This document shows, piece by piece, positions 51,988 to 63,000 of a stretch of 64,000 bases of DNA (position 1 is its first letter; the number at the start of each line of letters is the position of its first letter). A program made the position numbers and the translations under genes. Below the pieces are notes generated by a model that had not been told where the DNA came from, did not search any database, and saw only the letters and a program-made list of their open reading frames with translations. The stretch covers positions 1 through 64,000 of the forward strand of contig CACZYF010000003.1 in NCBI GenBank assembly GCA_902785355.1, written 5' to 3'. The stretch comes from an uncultured Ruminococcus sp. GTDB lineage: Bacteria; Bacillota; Clostridia; Oscillospirales; Acutalibacteraceae.

Positions 51988-54900
51988 TTAGTTGCCGGAA
52001 GTTTTCGGCATATAATAGCCGGGCTGAATGGTAGCGTCAGTGTAAACCGTGAAATATACAGGTCTGCTGCTGACAACAACATTCGTCAGCGTATTGCCTT
52101 CGGTAACATCACCGATATACGCAAATGCTTTATAAACAAGATATTTGTTATTATAATCTGCGCCGACTCTGAGAATGTCGTCAGCATCTTTAGTATCTGT
52201 GCTCTTCTTAGCCACAGCATTATCCATACCATAGAAGTACTGGATTCGGTTCTTGTTATCCAAAGAGCTTACGTCAAAACGAGAATCCTGCAATTTCTGT
52301 CCTCCAAGCATACCGGAGGGAAGATTGCCGGTCTGGATATAAGACTTGATTTGTTCAGCAGTAGCGCCCTGATACTTGGTAGTCGTGCTATAATACTCAT
52401 CGGTTTGAACGATACGACCCTTACCATCCGCTGTCTTTTCCATATAAGCGACAGGCTGGATCACCATACCGGCTTTCTTCTGACCTGCGTAATCATCTTT
52501 TAGGACAACCTTAGAATAATTAACGTTTGCATCATAGTAGTTATAGGTGAGAAGAAAGTCGGAATACAGTCTATCCGCCGCGCCGCTGCGCTCTTCGAGA
52601 GCTTTACCGGCGTCGCCGTTGTTGTACTGGTTACGAGAGTTCTCGATGAAGGTAATGGTTAATCCGTTATCCTCAGTCTTATAATAATCTCTATTGAGGT
52701 CGGGATCGAATCTGCCGTAATCGTCATAGGTAGAGGAGGGTGCCACCATGCCGCGAGATGCAAAGGACACATTGTCATACTCAGGAGTAATAATGCAATC
52801 CTGGAAGATCGCAAGGTTGAACTCGTAGTCATAGCAGCGTGTGTATTCTCTGGATTTGTTATTATCGGTCTCCTCAGTCATAACGCTCCAATACTTGAAG
52901 TAATAATTCTGATGTTCGTTCTCATCATAGATGATCAGAGGCGCCTTGACAAATACGGGATCAGTACCCTCTGTAATATCTTTGTTGCGTTTTCCGCTGA
53001 TCACGAACCAATCTCTTCCGTAAGTTTGCTTATTTGAGAGAATTCTATTGGGATCGGTCTTGATGATCTTACCATCGCTGACAACAGGATCATAATTATT
53101 ACCATTTACTTTATCAGTAGCATAAGGCAGATTGAACTGAACATTCAGCTTTTGCTGTTCAGCTTCTGCTATAACCTGAAGCGTCAGCGTATAAGTTGAA
53201 GCATTATAAGATCTGTCACCAAAGGTTGCCTTTGACCAGTCGAGGATCTTCTGGAAGTTATCTTCATACGGAGCCTTAGAGCAAGCGAAGGACATCTTAT
53301 AGTTATCATCCTTGAACGCAAGATCATTGCTTGTCAGACTCATATAGGTGTTAAGGTCTTCTTGTGCGAATACATCCTTTACGGTGTAGCTGACGGCTGT
53401 CTCCTTATCAGTATATGACGGATAAGTGTACTTGATCTCGTACTTGTACTCAGGCAGAATCAGTCTGGAAAGATACGGCAGTTCGGTCACAAGAGGTGTA
53501 TCGCCATTGAACAAGTCTTTGATCGGGAAGGTGATCACAGCCATCTTGGTGCGCATACTGTTTTGATTAGAGATAATGACTGACTGACCTGTTTCAGTAG
53601 CGTGGTTTCCGAGGTTCTCACCGAGTATGCTGAACTTATCGAACTGAGTAAAGCCTAACATATCAGTCACTAAGGTGACTCTCAGCTTACGGCCGTTGTT
53701 TCCTCCGTAGAAGTAGTCAGAGGGAACTGTAAGATTATCGCCCTTTGCTAAGTCGCTTACTACTACATTGTTATCAATTGTTTTGGAGTAACTTCCGCCA
53801 TAAGTCTCTATAACATTACTGCTTGCATCCAGCACCTCGACCTTAACATAGGTGTCGCCCTCAGCGGCCGAGTCGGAGGTCGGGTCAATGTTATGATTGA
53901 TGGTCAGCTCGGGACGCTTGGTGGTGTGTGAGAAGTAAGTCAGTGTATCGAACTGCTGCTTCGGGAAGCCGTCTACGATCTGGAACAGATCGTCTACCGG
54001 AACCTCGAAGGAAGTAGTCGAAGTAGTGCCCGAAGTGTCCACATCAGACGAGAAGTAGTTGGGAGAATGCTCGTCATTATTCGCGCTGAAGCGGTCGAAC
54101 GCGGTATCAGCCGCAACTTCGGTTTTCAGCGTTACTCTCAGCGTGTAACCGGAGTTGTAGGACATAACGTCGGGATCATTGACAGAGAACTTGTCAGCTC
54201 TCTCATAGTGATTAGTATCATTACCGGTGATCCATGTCCAGTTAGTACCGTCTGTGCTCTTTTCGATACCTATATAGGTAATAGCTGTACCAGTGGAGCC
54301 GTCATCCAGAGTGTGATTAATGGTGATATGACCCGCGGGGTTCTTGACGTAGCGTGCTACGAAGGTCGCGTTAGATGTCATCTGCGACTGACCGGTCAGC
54401 TTCTTGATATCATCAGCGTTGACCGCAGTGGAGATACCGTCACGCTCCATGTACCAGCCCTGGAAGATGTAACCGGAGCCTTCGGTAGCGACGAACTTGT
54501 AGTAATGATTGAAGTTCGAGTAGATCTTGCCGTTATAATCCGCGGTATCGTGATAATCCTCTAAGGCATAAGGACCATCCGCATCACCTGATTTATTCGT
54601 GAAGTGTACGGTAGCGCCGGTAACATTACCGGTGTTGCCCTTGAAGGTATCGGTCGTCCAATCGGTAGTCTCGCCGGTATACTCGTCAGTGTAGTCGATA
54701 CGCAGGTTCGCGCTGATTTCCTCATTCATGTAGGAGTAGAACCAACGACCGTCACTACGCTTTGAAACCTCAGAGGAACCACCTGTCATGCTCCAGTGCT
54801 TCTCATAGTCGTCCTTGTTTCTGATCGCGGATTCATAAGTGATCTGGACGGGAGTGTTAGCATACGCTTTGAGCGTCTGATATTCATCTGAATAGTCAGC

Positions 54901-57900
54901 GAGCTTATGATTATTTGTAGACGGATAACCGGTTGCGTCGGTAACCGCGGGATAGGTGGATGTACCGAGTCTTGCCTGTGTCGCAACGATCAGCGCGGAG
55001 GGAGCGATCTCAGCGATCTTGGTATAGCTTGAACCGTTCTTGCGATAGACCGTCCATGTGGTTGCGTAACGACCTGCATAAGTGATCGCGTAGTCATCGG
55101 ATACGACCAGCAACGGTTCTTTTGTCTGATCGGCGGAGGAGAGCTGCTTACCGAACAGATCGATGGGTCTGTCGTGATAGTCGAGCAGCGGCTCCCAACC
55201 GTTCTTGAATTTAGAATCCTTTTGATCAGCAGTAAAGCTCGAATAAGGAGCGTGAACAGTCTTGCCGGTTGTGGAATAAGACACAGTGTTGTCGCTATCC
55301 GAGAAGTTGTTGGTTTCGGTTCTGTACTTGAACGCGAAGGTGATCTGATCCGCAGCGGTATCTTTGCCGTTGACTTCCTTACCATCGGAGGTCTCTTTAT
55401 AGATCTTGTAGAAGTCGTCGTAGTCGTAGGTCTGCAGATGGTCGTCGACCTCGCGGCAATAGTCACGGTGTACGATGTCAAAGTAATCGTTTGACAGGGT
55501 GACGCCCTGAATGGTCTTGTTGTTATAAGAAGTGGGGATCTCGATGAAGCGACGACCACCGTAGTTGATGACCGGCTGACCGGGATAACCACCGAACGCG
55601 TTGTTCTTATTTGCGGTATCTTGATAATATGGATAGATCGAAAGGGTGTTGCCCCAACCGGTGTTCTGGAATGCCTCGTCATAGTTCTCAATATAGAACT
55701 TAACAGTAGACAGATCCTTACGATAATAGATCGGAGTGATCTCCAGATAATTATCATCGAAATCGGCGGGGATCTTGTAGGTCATGGTATATGTACCATC
55801 TGTTCTCCATTCATACAACTCAGGGGTAACGCCGTTGACCGAGAAGCCTTTGACATAATAATTATTTTTATAAGAATCACCGATCTTTGTAGTAACAGTG
55901 ATATTCTGACCCTTGGTTGCAACTGCAGTGATAAACTCACTATGAGAGGTAACGTTTGTTACAACACTGGGTACAGCTGTAATGGTAGTATCAGCGATAC
56001 CGGGCAGATAGTCATAAGTCTCATTATTACGATAGGATGCGTCCTTTGCATATACGCTGACCTTGTTGACATCTGTATTAAAGACAGGGATGATACGGTA
56101 GTTGTTCTCAGCAAACTTATGGTTTTCATCTCCCTGATGAGTCTGTGCTTTACCATTACCGTCATCCGGACCGAGGTCGATGATTAGTGCTTTAACGGCG
56201 TTTGATACAGTGAATTTACCTTCGCTGCACTTTTTGCCATAATAGTCCTTATCGTCATCTCTACCCAGATTAGTAACATAACTACTGAACTCTGTAGAAC
56301 ACCATACTGTACCGGTATTATCAAAATAATACATTTTATTATACTTTTTCTCAGTAGTGTCCGGATTTTCTGAATAAGCACCTATATAGAAGGTTTTATT
56401 TGTACCGATCGTATCAATATAAGCAAATACATGACCATCTCTGACATAGGTTGAAGTAAACGTCCAGTTATACGGATCGTTGTTATAGCCATAACCGAAA
56501 TAGGTATTAGTATTAGAGGTGCCCTTGCTTGCGGAAAAGTATACCTTTGCATTAGTTTCTTTGGAAACAGTAAAGGTTCTCGTCGCACTTGTGCTTGTTG
56601 TTGTTATGTCACCGGACGCTGTCCAACCGCTGACAGAGTAGCCGCTGTTCGGAGTAGCGGTGATCGTGACCGAAGTACCCTCCATGACGGGCGTACCGGA
56701 GGTGATCGTCGTACCGCCTGCTGTAGCCGCAACAGTACCGCCCGCACCGGCTGAGAAGTTCACCTTGTAGTAATCCTTCGGGATGAAGGTGACGGTCGCG
56801 GTCGCAGAGGAAGCAGAAGCGTTCATCGTCATCGAAGAATAAGCAGTATTCCACTTGATGACCGATGTGGTATCAGAGGAGCCGGATACCTTCTTGATAC
56901 TGGTCTTCATGTTAGTGGTATCGGAAGGCTTTGCGTAAACATTGACGCTCGAGCTTCTCGCACAGAAGTAATTACTCAGATAGGTGCTCGCCGCAACACC
57001 CTTATCCGGATTAGTGATATTCAGCTTCACGGGATAATAGGTTGTGGTAGCTTTATCGGGATCGGGGGTAGCAGTAGGTGTGTAATCATACTTCGTACCA
57101 CCCTCCTTTTTTCCTGTACCATCCCAATAAAGCCTATAGGTATTACCTTTAGTCATTCCGGAAAATTCTAATGATTCTGTGGTCCAGTCATTATTTCCTT
57201 TATAAATGGTACAACTGACTGCCGTATTGCTTGTTACATTCAATCTAACTACTCTATATGTTGTACCACTGATTGTAGTAGTGGACGCACTGCCGAAGTT
57301 ATAATTGCTGTTTGAATAACCGCCCCATAAGTTGAGGTAAGTATTATTAGGTGAATAAATCAACAGAACGAGTTCGCTACTTCCCGCTTCCAACGGATCA
57401 GGAGTATCAGGAGCGTCAGCGAACTTCGCATAATAGTTGCCCGAAGCGGTAGCGGGAACATAATCCTTAGAAGTACTAAGCGGATCACCGGTACCTGCCT
57501 GGTTGCTGTACCAACCGACAAATTTTTTGCCTGCGATCGGTCTTGCGCCGAAGAGTACCTTAGTACCTTCCAGCACCTTAGAGCCGCTTTCGATAGAATA
57601 CTCGATCTGATTAGTCTCTGAGTCGTGCTGCTTACCGACGTTAATATAACCCAAGCCTTCCGAACCGGTGCAGTAACCGTAGGTGATGGTGTTGCTTGCT
57701 CTCTCATGAACTTTTGCATAAACCGTCACATTGCTCTTCGGCATAGACAGAGTTCTGGTTAAAGTAGTAGCGTTGGAGGCGGCGTTGTCACCAATCTTGA
57801 CCTCATCGCCCTCATTGTTGACCTTGTAATAGAGGTAGTCGATATAGTGCATATCATCAGCGTTTGCAGTAACAGTGATTTCGGAACCCCACTGTTTGGA

Positions 57901-59238
57901 GCTGCTTGCTGTCGCGGGAGCTGTGATGGTATAACCCTCACCGGTTCCTCTGGTCAGCATATAGCTCTTGGGTACAAAGATCGCGTTTACGGTGGTGGAA
58001 CCGGTAACGGTCGCGGTAGTGGAAGCAGCGTTCTTGTTCGCATAAGAAAGGCTGCTGTTGTCTTCCCACTGGCTGAAAACGTAGTCAGTGCCCGCGGTAG
58101 CGGTCAATGTAACGGTACCGCCGTAAGTGACGTTTGAGGCGGATGTAGCGCCGTTTACCTTGACAGTACCGCCGGTGCTGGTGCCTGCCGTAACGGTAGA
58201 AGCCGCGGGATTCACGATGACCTCGATCATATCGTCATCGGTCTGTGCCTTGGAGTCATCCAGATAAATGGTGATGTTCGCCTTAGCGCTTAAGGAGAAT
58301 TTGAAGTTATTATCATTGTTATACGTCTTAGTCTGAAGGAGATTAGAAACATCAGAGATCGCTCCGGAACCCTGGTTATAACCCTTGGTCTTGCCCCAAT
58401 TCGTATCAGGACCATCGGTTACATCAAGGATTCTGAACATAAAGGTATCGGAAGCGGACTTATTAGCGGCAATGTTGGTATACTTAAGCTCGTACTTACC
58501 GATCGCGCTGTTATAGGTAAACTGGTTACGAGTGCCCGCACCGTCCCAAGAATTCTGCCAGTTTTTGGTATTGGTAAGCTGTTCATTACCGGTTACAATG
58601 TATTTTTTGTCTGTGGAACACCCCGTTGAAGCAGTGCCCTTCTCGATCTTGATCTTACTGCCGGAGCTGTAGGATACCTTGACTGTATCGGCAGAAGCCA
58701 TAGCAAAGTACACAGCCTGCTTGCCGTCAAAGCCCTGTGTGCCGGTAGTAGATGTGCTGACGCCGGAGACATTGGCGCCATCCAGCCATACAGTACCAGA
58801 AGAGATATCCGTACCGGATGTACTGACTGCGATATAGTAGTTTCTACCGGTAGTAGCAGAGAAAGTCTGAGGAGAAGTACCTAAGCAGGTGTACTGACTT
58901 GCACTGTTGCCGCCGGATTCTGATTTCCAAATATAATATGTTGCGCCTGTAGCGGCTAAATCCTCTTTATCGCCGCGCAGGGAAGCGTTGGCATAGGCGG
59001 GCAGGGTCGGCTTGAGCTGAGTCGCCGTATCGGCGATGCCTGTGCCCAGGTCAGCCGCAGCGGACAGCGAGGCAGCCTGATCGCCCGAGCCGGCGGAATT
59101 GTTCGTTAACGCGAACGCCGACAGGGTGGAGCCTACGCCGACTGCGGACAACAGCATGACAAGTCCCATCACCAGCGCTAAGGTGCGCAGGCTGACGGTC
59201 TTGGCACGAGTTGATAATCGTACAAAGTTTTGTTTCAT
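51988..59238 (-). CDS. Giant secreted multidomain protein (2416 residues)
   Basis: Signal peptide 'LALVMGLVMLLSAVGVGSTLSAFA', then a Ser/Ala-rich segment. Residues of about 90-400 hold beta-sandwich modules, one ('KYIVTGNEQLTNTKNWQNSW') resembling the X25-type starch-binding modules of pullulanases. Further on are InlB-B/MucBP-like repeats ('VTITATPNSGYSVSGW', 'ITYGYCTGSEGLGYI', 'GSGYIFQGWYME'). Several repeats of about 150 residues follow that begin 'ITINHTLDDGSTG' or 'LTINHNIDPTSDS'. No LPXTG, dockerin, cohesin or final membrane helix is seen, so retention on the cell is unexplained. The start is the ATG at 59238 after GGGAGG; the frame is open to 59340. No enzyme motif found. Confidence 0.85.
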   Translation of the reverse strand: MKQNFVRLSTRAKTVSLRTLALVMGLVMLLSAVGVGSTLSAFALTNNSAGSGDQAASLSAAADLGTGIADTATQLKPTLPAYANASLRGDKEDLAATGATYYIWKSESGGNSASQYTCLGTSPQTFSATTGRNYYIAVSTSGTDISSGTVWLDGANVSGVSTSTTGTQGFDGKQAVYFAMASADTVKVSYSSGSKIKIEKGTASTGCSTDKKYIVTGNEQLTNTKNWQNSWDGAGTRNQFTYNSAIGKYELKYTNIAANKSASDTFMFRILDVTDGPDTNWGKTKGYNQGSGAISDVSNLLQTKTYNNDNNFKFSLSAKANITIYLDDSKAQTDDDMIEVIVNPAASTVTAGTSTGGTVKVNGATSASNVTYGGTVTLTATAGTDYVFSQWEDNSSLSYANKNAASTTATVTGSTTVNAIFVPKSYMLTRGTGEGYTITAPATASSSKQWGSEITVTANADDMHYIDYLYYKVNNEGDEVKIGDNAASNATTLTRTLSMPKSNVTVYAKVHERASNTITYGYCTGSEGLGYINVGKQHDSETNQIEYSIESGSKVLEGTKVLFGARPIAGKKFVGWYSNQAGTGDPLSTSKDYVPATASGNYYAKFADAPDTPDPLEAGSSELVLLIYSPNNTYLNLWGGYSNSNYNFGSASTTTISGTTYRVVRLNVTSNTAVSCTIYKGNNDWTTESLEFSGMTKGNTYRLYWDGTGKKEGGTKYDYTPTATPDPDKATTTYYPVKLNITNPDKGVAASTYLSNYFCARSSSVNVYAKPSDTTNMKTSIKKVSGSSDTTSVIKWNTAYSSMTMNASASSATATVTFIPKDYYKVNFSAGAGGTVAATAGGTTITSGTPVMEGTSVTITATPNSGYSVSGWTASGDITTTSTSATRTFTVSKETNAKVYFSASKGTSNTNTYFGYGYNNDPYNWTFTSTYVRDGHVFAYIDTIGTNKTFYIGAYSENPDTTEKKYNKMYYFDNTGTVWCSTEFSSYVTNLGRDDDKDYYGKKCSEGKFTVSNAVKALIIDLGPDDGNGKAQTHQGDENHKFAENNYRIIPVFNTDVNKVSVYAKDASYRNNETYDYLPGIADTTITAVPSVVTNVTSHSEFITAVATKGQNITVTTKIGDSYKNNYYVKGFSVNGVTPELYEWRTDGTYTMTYKIPADFDDNYLEITPIYYRKDLSTVKFYIENYDEAFQNTGWGNTLSIYPYYQDTANKNNAFGGYPGQPVINYGGRRFIEIPTSYNNKTIQGVTLSNDYFDIVHRDYCREVDDHLQTYDYDDFYKIYKETSDGKEVNGKDTAADQITFAFKYRTETNNFSDSDNTVSYSTTGKTVHAPYSSFTADQKDSKFKNGWEPLLDYHDRPIDLFGKQLSSADQTKEPLLVVSDDYAITYAGRYATTWTVYRKNGSSYTKIAEIAPSALIVATQARLGTSTYPAVTDATGYPSTNNHKLADYSDEYQTLKAYANTPVQITYESAIRNKDDYEKHWSMTGGSSEVSKRSDGRWFYSYMNEEISANLRIDYTDEYTGETTDWTTDTFKGNTGNVTGATVHFTNKSGDADGPYALEDYHDTADYNGKIYSNFNHYYKFVATEGSGYIFQGWYMERDGISTAVNADDIKKLTGQSQMTSNATFVARYVKNPAGHITINHTLDDGSTGTAITYIGIEKSTDGTNWTWITGNDTNHYERADKFSVNDPDVMSYNSGYTLRVTLKTEVAADTAFDRFSANNDEHSPNYFSSDVDTSGTTSTTSFEVPVDDLFQIVDGFPKQQFDTLTYFSHTTKRPELTINHNIDPTSDSAAEGDTYVKVEVLDASSNVIETYGGSYSKTIDNNVVVSDLAKGDNLTVPSDYFYGGNNGRKLRVTLVTDMLGFTQFDKFSILGENLGNHATETGQSVIISNQNSMRTKMAVITFPIKDLFNGDTPLVTELPYLSRLILPEYKYEIKYTYPSYTDKETAVSYTVKDVFAQEDLNTYMSLTSNDLAFKDDNYKMSFACSKAPYEDNFQKILDWSKATFGDRSYNASTYTLTLQVIAEAEQQKLNVQFNLPYATDKVNGNNYDPVVSDGKIIKTDPNRILSNKQTYGRDWFVISGKRNKDITEGTDPVFVKAPLIIYDENEHQNYYFKYWSVMTEETDNNKSREYTRCYDYEFNLAIFQDCIITPEYDNVSFASRGMVAPSSTYDDYGRFDPDLNRDYYKTEDNGLTITFIENSRNQYNNGDAGKALEERSGAADRLYSDFLLTYNYYDANVNYSKVVLKDDYAGQKKAGMVIQPVAYMEKTADGKGRIVQTDEYYSTTTKYQGATAEQIKSYIQTGNLPSGMLGGQKLQDSRFDVSSLDNKNRIQYFYGMDNAVAKKSTDTKDADDILRVGADYNNKYLVYKAFAYIGDVTEGNTLTNVVVSSRPVYFTVYTDATIQPGYYMPKTSGN

Positions 59239-59254
59239 AAAGTTTCCTCCCTTA
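58972..59254. repeat. Long inverted repeat, left arm
   Basis: Covers the Shine-Dalgarno site, signal peptide and the first 89 codons of the giant minus-strand gene. It matches 59799-60075 in inverted orientation with about 95% identity by eye. The 90 bases 59101-59190 are identical to 59863-59952. Confidence 0.92.
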
Positions 59255-59814
59255 GTAGGATAACCTTGTGACAACCCGACCTCAGAGGAGCAAAAACTTT
59301 TCTGCATACTATTTATATAATAATACCGACGTTTCGGCATGAAAAACCGCGTGATTTATCGCTTACGCGCCGCCAAACCGACTTGTAACCATCTTATTCG
59401 GGCGGCGTACCATATTTTGTACTTTTGAACGAACAGAGCCCCTAATACTTGTCTATGATAAACAAAAATTTACGAGCTTATAAAAAAACTGTAATAATTT
59501 ATTGACTATTTGACAGCGTTTTGATAAAATGCTATTGATAATAATTGGATGATAAGGCGAAGTATGCCCTTTTGGACTTAAATCGACATGTTTTTCCATC
59601 ACATTTTATGGGAATGGCACAATATTCACCGTTGATTCTGTTCATCGTGCATAGTTTTCCCGGTTTCAAATATTATTTTTGAAAAACATGAAAATTCGCG
59701 TTCATCCCTCTGTTTTCATACGGTAATAGGTCAGTGATCCCGGCATCAATTCTGTACTCTTTACAGATTTATATAGATAGCAAAACAACAAAATCTCATA
59801 AGGGAGGAAACTTT
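59239..59814. other. 576-bp divergent intergenic region
   Basis: AT-rich, between the two giant genes. Holds the outer ends of the inverted repeat, one good plus-strand promoter (59502-59530) and a plus-strand leader of nearly 280 bases without an ORF that I recognise. For the minus gene TATTAT-like -10 boxes occur near 59310-59330, but no convincing -35 was found. Confidence 0.6.
59502..59530 (+). promoter_or_regulatory. Promoter of the plus-strand giant gene
   Basis: TTGACT (59502-59507), 17-bp spacer, TAAAAT (59525-59530). Transcription would start near 59537, which leaves a 5' leader of about 278 bases. Confidence 0.65.
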
Positions 59815-60075
59815 ATGAAACAAAACTTTGTACGAATAAAAACTCGTGCCAAGTCTGTCAGTCTGCGCACCTTAGCGCTGGTGATGGGACTTGTCATGCT
59901 GTTGTCCGCAGTCGGCGTAGGCTCCACCCTGTCGGCGTTCGCGTTAACGAACGATGGCTCGGGCAATCAGGCTGCCTCGCTGTCCGCTGCAGCTGACCTG
60001 GGCACAGGCATCGCCGATACGGCGACTCAGCTCAAGCCGACCCTGCCCGCCTATGCCAACGCTTCCCTCCGCGGC
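59799..60075. repeat. Long inverted repeat, right arm
   Basis: Mate of 58972-59254. It is six bases shorter because two codons are missing after the signal peptide. Confidence 0.92.
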
Positions 60076-63000
60076 ATGCAGGATGATTTAGTTTCTACTG
60101 GTGCGAAAGCCGATTTGGCGGCTACCGGTGAAACTGGTCATACTGTTTATATGTGTCCGCATAATTTAGGCTGGGATTCATATACCAGTTTTAAAATTTT
60201 TGTTCAAGATGATGATAAAGGTAAGGACTATTCTGCTTCCATGAGCAAATATTCAAAAACTATTAATGGTCATGATGTTTATTCATTAACTGTTTATGAA
60301 GACGATGGCGGTTGGAGACATTTTCAATTTTGGGCAATCAATAGTAATGATGGAAGTATTGCCGAAACTTATAAAGCTGATGATGGCTCTTTTTGGCTTT
60401 ATGGTTCATATGTAGACGGCAAAATCTATAACGGCTATTATGATAGTGCTCATCACTGGGATACACCTGTATGGGATCGTGATGATGTTTATGTAACTGG
60501 TACGTTTAATAGTTGGAGCACCAATACAACTAAAATGACTGCTGTAGGTAAAAATGATTACACGGCTACAGTTTCCTTAACTTCTTCTGACACGTTTAAG
60601 TTTTACGTTAATGGTTATGATCAAAAATACTGGGGTCATGGTTCAGAAGGATATCGGATCAGCGAATCAGAATGGGGTTCTGATCTTAACAATGCTAACG
60701 GAGGAAAAAACATAAAAGCTCCATCAACTGACGGTGATTATATATTACATTTCGATCCATCAGCAAAAAAAGCATATGCGGTGTTGGTATCTCAACCCAC
60801 AACCTCCTACTACCTAACCGGTTATTTGAACGGTGCATCTGTAAATACCACTGACAACAGCAGGAAGTTTACTGAGACATCAAGCGGCAGCGGCGTGTAT
60901 ACGCTTACATGGGCGCCGGAATCTGATCACGAGGGGTATCAGTATGCTACCATTTATACCGGCTCTACTGCTTATCACCCCGGCTCTCACCCCGGCGCGA
61001 ACGGAGCTGCGGCGACTGATACTGACTCAGATCCCGGTGATGACGCAAAATGGAAGGTCGGCGCGGTAGCTGGTCAAACCGTCACCTTTACGTGGGATAC
61101 AAGAGGCACAAACCCGACCCTGTCTTGGACAGTCTCCGGTGGTACCGTTTCGTCCGACTGGCTGTATTCCAAAGACGGCACAACGAAGTTTACCCCTCCG
61201 ACAACATCTGAGGGCACCTTCCGCTTTGTTTGGTCGACAAATGATGACGGTCCCGGTAAATCCGGTACCACTGCGATCGCTACTAAGGTGGGTACAAACG
61301 CTTATTGGGCTGATATCACGTCTTATGTTAAATCAAACTCACAATTCTACTTTGCGTTAGCTAATAATGACAACAATGGTGGTATCCGCGGTAATAAGCA
61401 AGAACAAATTAACGGTGAAGCCATAGCGCCGGGTTCAACCGGTACAATCTCCGGTGGCGGATTTGTCGCTGAGATGAAAGAAAAAAGCACCGTTACCGGA
61501 ACTGCTTATTTCCAATTGATCAGAAATGTTGATTTCACAAAGATTTCCGCTATTGGCGTACTCGCCGAGTATTCCGACTCAGGTAAGGTAAACTACAAAT
61601 ACTACTATAAGACCGTCAGCTCCGGCGACGATCAGATCACGACCGTTAATGTTTACGCCAAGGATGGCGCGGCTCCTATCAACTGGGACAATAAGGGCGC
61701 AGGCGGCGCCAGCGCTACTACCGGTACAGCGTATAACTATGCCGCTATCGCGACCACTACGATCACACAGATCGATGGCGCGACCCCGGAAAGCGGCGTT
61801 GTTTCCAGCGTAGCATGCGGCGACGAGAGCAGTAAATATCAGGTAGCGACGGTCGACGCGGGCAAGAGCATCACCGTCAAGACAACAATTGCGTCAGACT
61901 ACCGAAGCAAGTATTACGTAGTTGGTTGGTGTATCAACGGCGTTACCTATAAGACCGACGGTACTCCCGGTGTGAACGAGGCTTCTGATACTTCAACAGA
62001 AAACGGTGAATGTACACTGACCTACACCCTCCCGGCTGAGCCCACGGTAGATTACCTCGAGATCACCCCGATCTACTATCTCAGAAATACTACCGGTACT
62101 ATCACCTTCTACCTTGAGGGTTACAACACTGTTGTCGAAAAGTGGGGCAACACGCCGTATATCTATCCGTTCTACGGCAACCTGAACAACGTCTCTAACT
62201 CCTTTGGCGTATATCCCGGTCAGCCGATGGTTTACGCAGAGGGTAAGTATTCGACCCAGATCCCGTTGAAGGATATCCCGATCATAGGTGCTTCGACCAA
62301 CACCCCGATCAAGGGTATCACCATCAACAACGGTTACGCGGATCATGTTCATCGCAATATGATCTATAAGTGGACGGATCACGATAATGATCAGGAGCAT
62401 AAGCAGACCTATGACTATGACGACTTCTACAAGATCTATGAGGAATGCTTGACCAATGCCGCCGGAGAATCGGCAGGTCATCCCAACTCCATCATCTTCC
62501 GTATTATTGATGAAACCGACACCTACAACCGCAATACTTACGGCAGTTCTGTCTCCGGCGCGCGTGTGGTGGGAACTAAGAGCTCTCTCACAACAGAAGA
62601 CCTCACAAATATCAATAGCGGCAACGGCTGGGAGGTTCTCAGAAACCGTTACAATCAGCCTATCGACCTGTTTGGTAACGTTCTTCAAACCGAGCCTTCT
62701 GATCCTTCTGCTGTAGGCGACAATGTCCGCATCGTATCAACCGGTTACAACGCGAATATCGCCGGCGACTACGGTACCGCTTGGATGGTATATAAGAAGA
62801 ATGGCAGCTCCTACTCTCTGATCTCAGACGCCACCAACGGCAGATACGCCGCACCGCCCTCCATCTTCCTGCTCAGAGGTAACGCATCCGGTTATTCCAC
62901 CACTATAACCTATCCGGAAGCTAACCACAGCGTCACGGGCGTCGGCACTTATACCGACAGCATCAAGAAGTATGAGGGTATTTATAAAGCTGCTTACGCT

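Noticed and set aside
58200..58960. Assembly artefact as the cause of the inverted giant genes
   Set aside because: The arms differ at scattered bases and by two codons, and the genes diverge fully beyond residue 90, so it is not a simple duplicated contig end.
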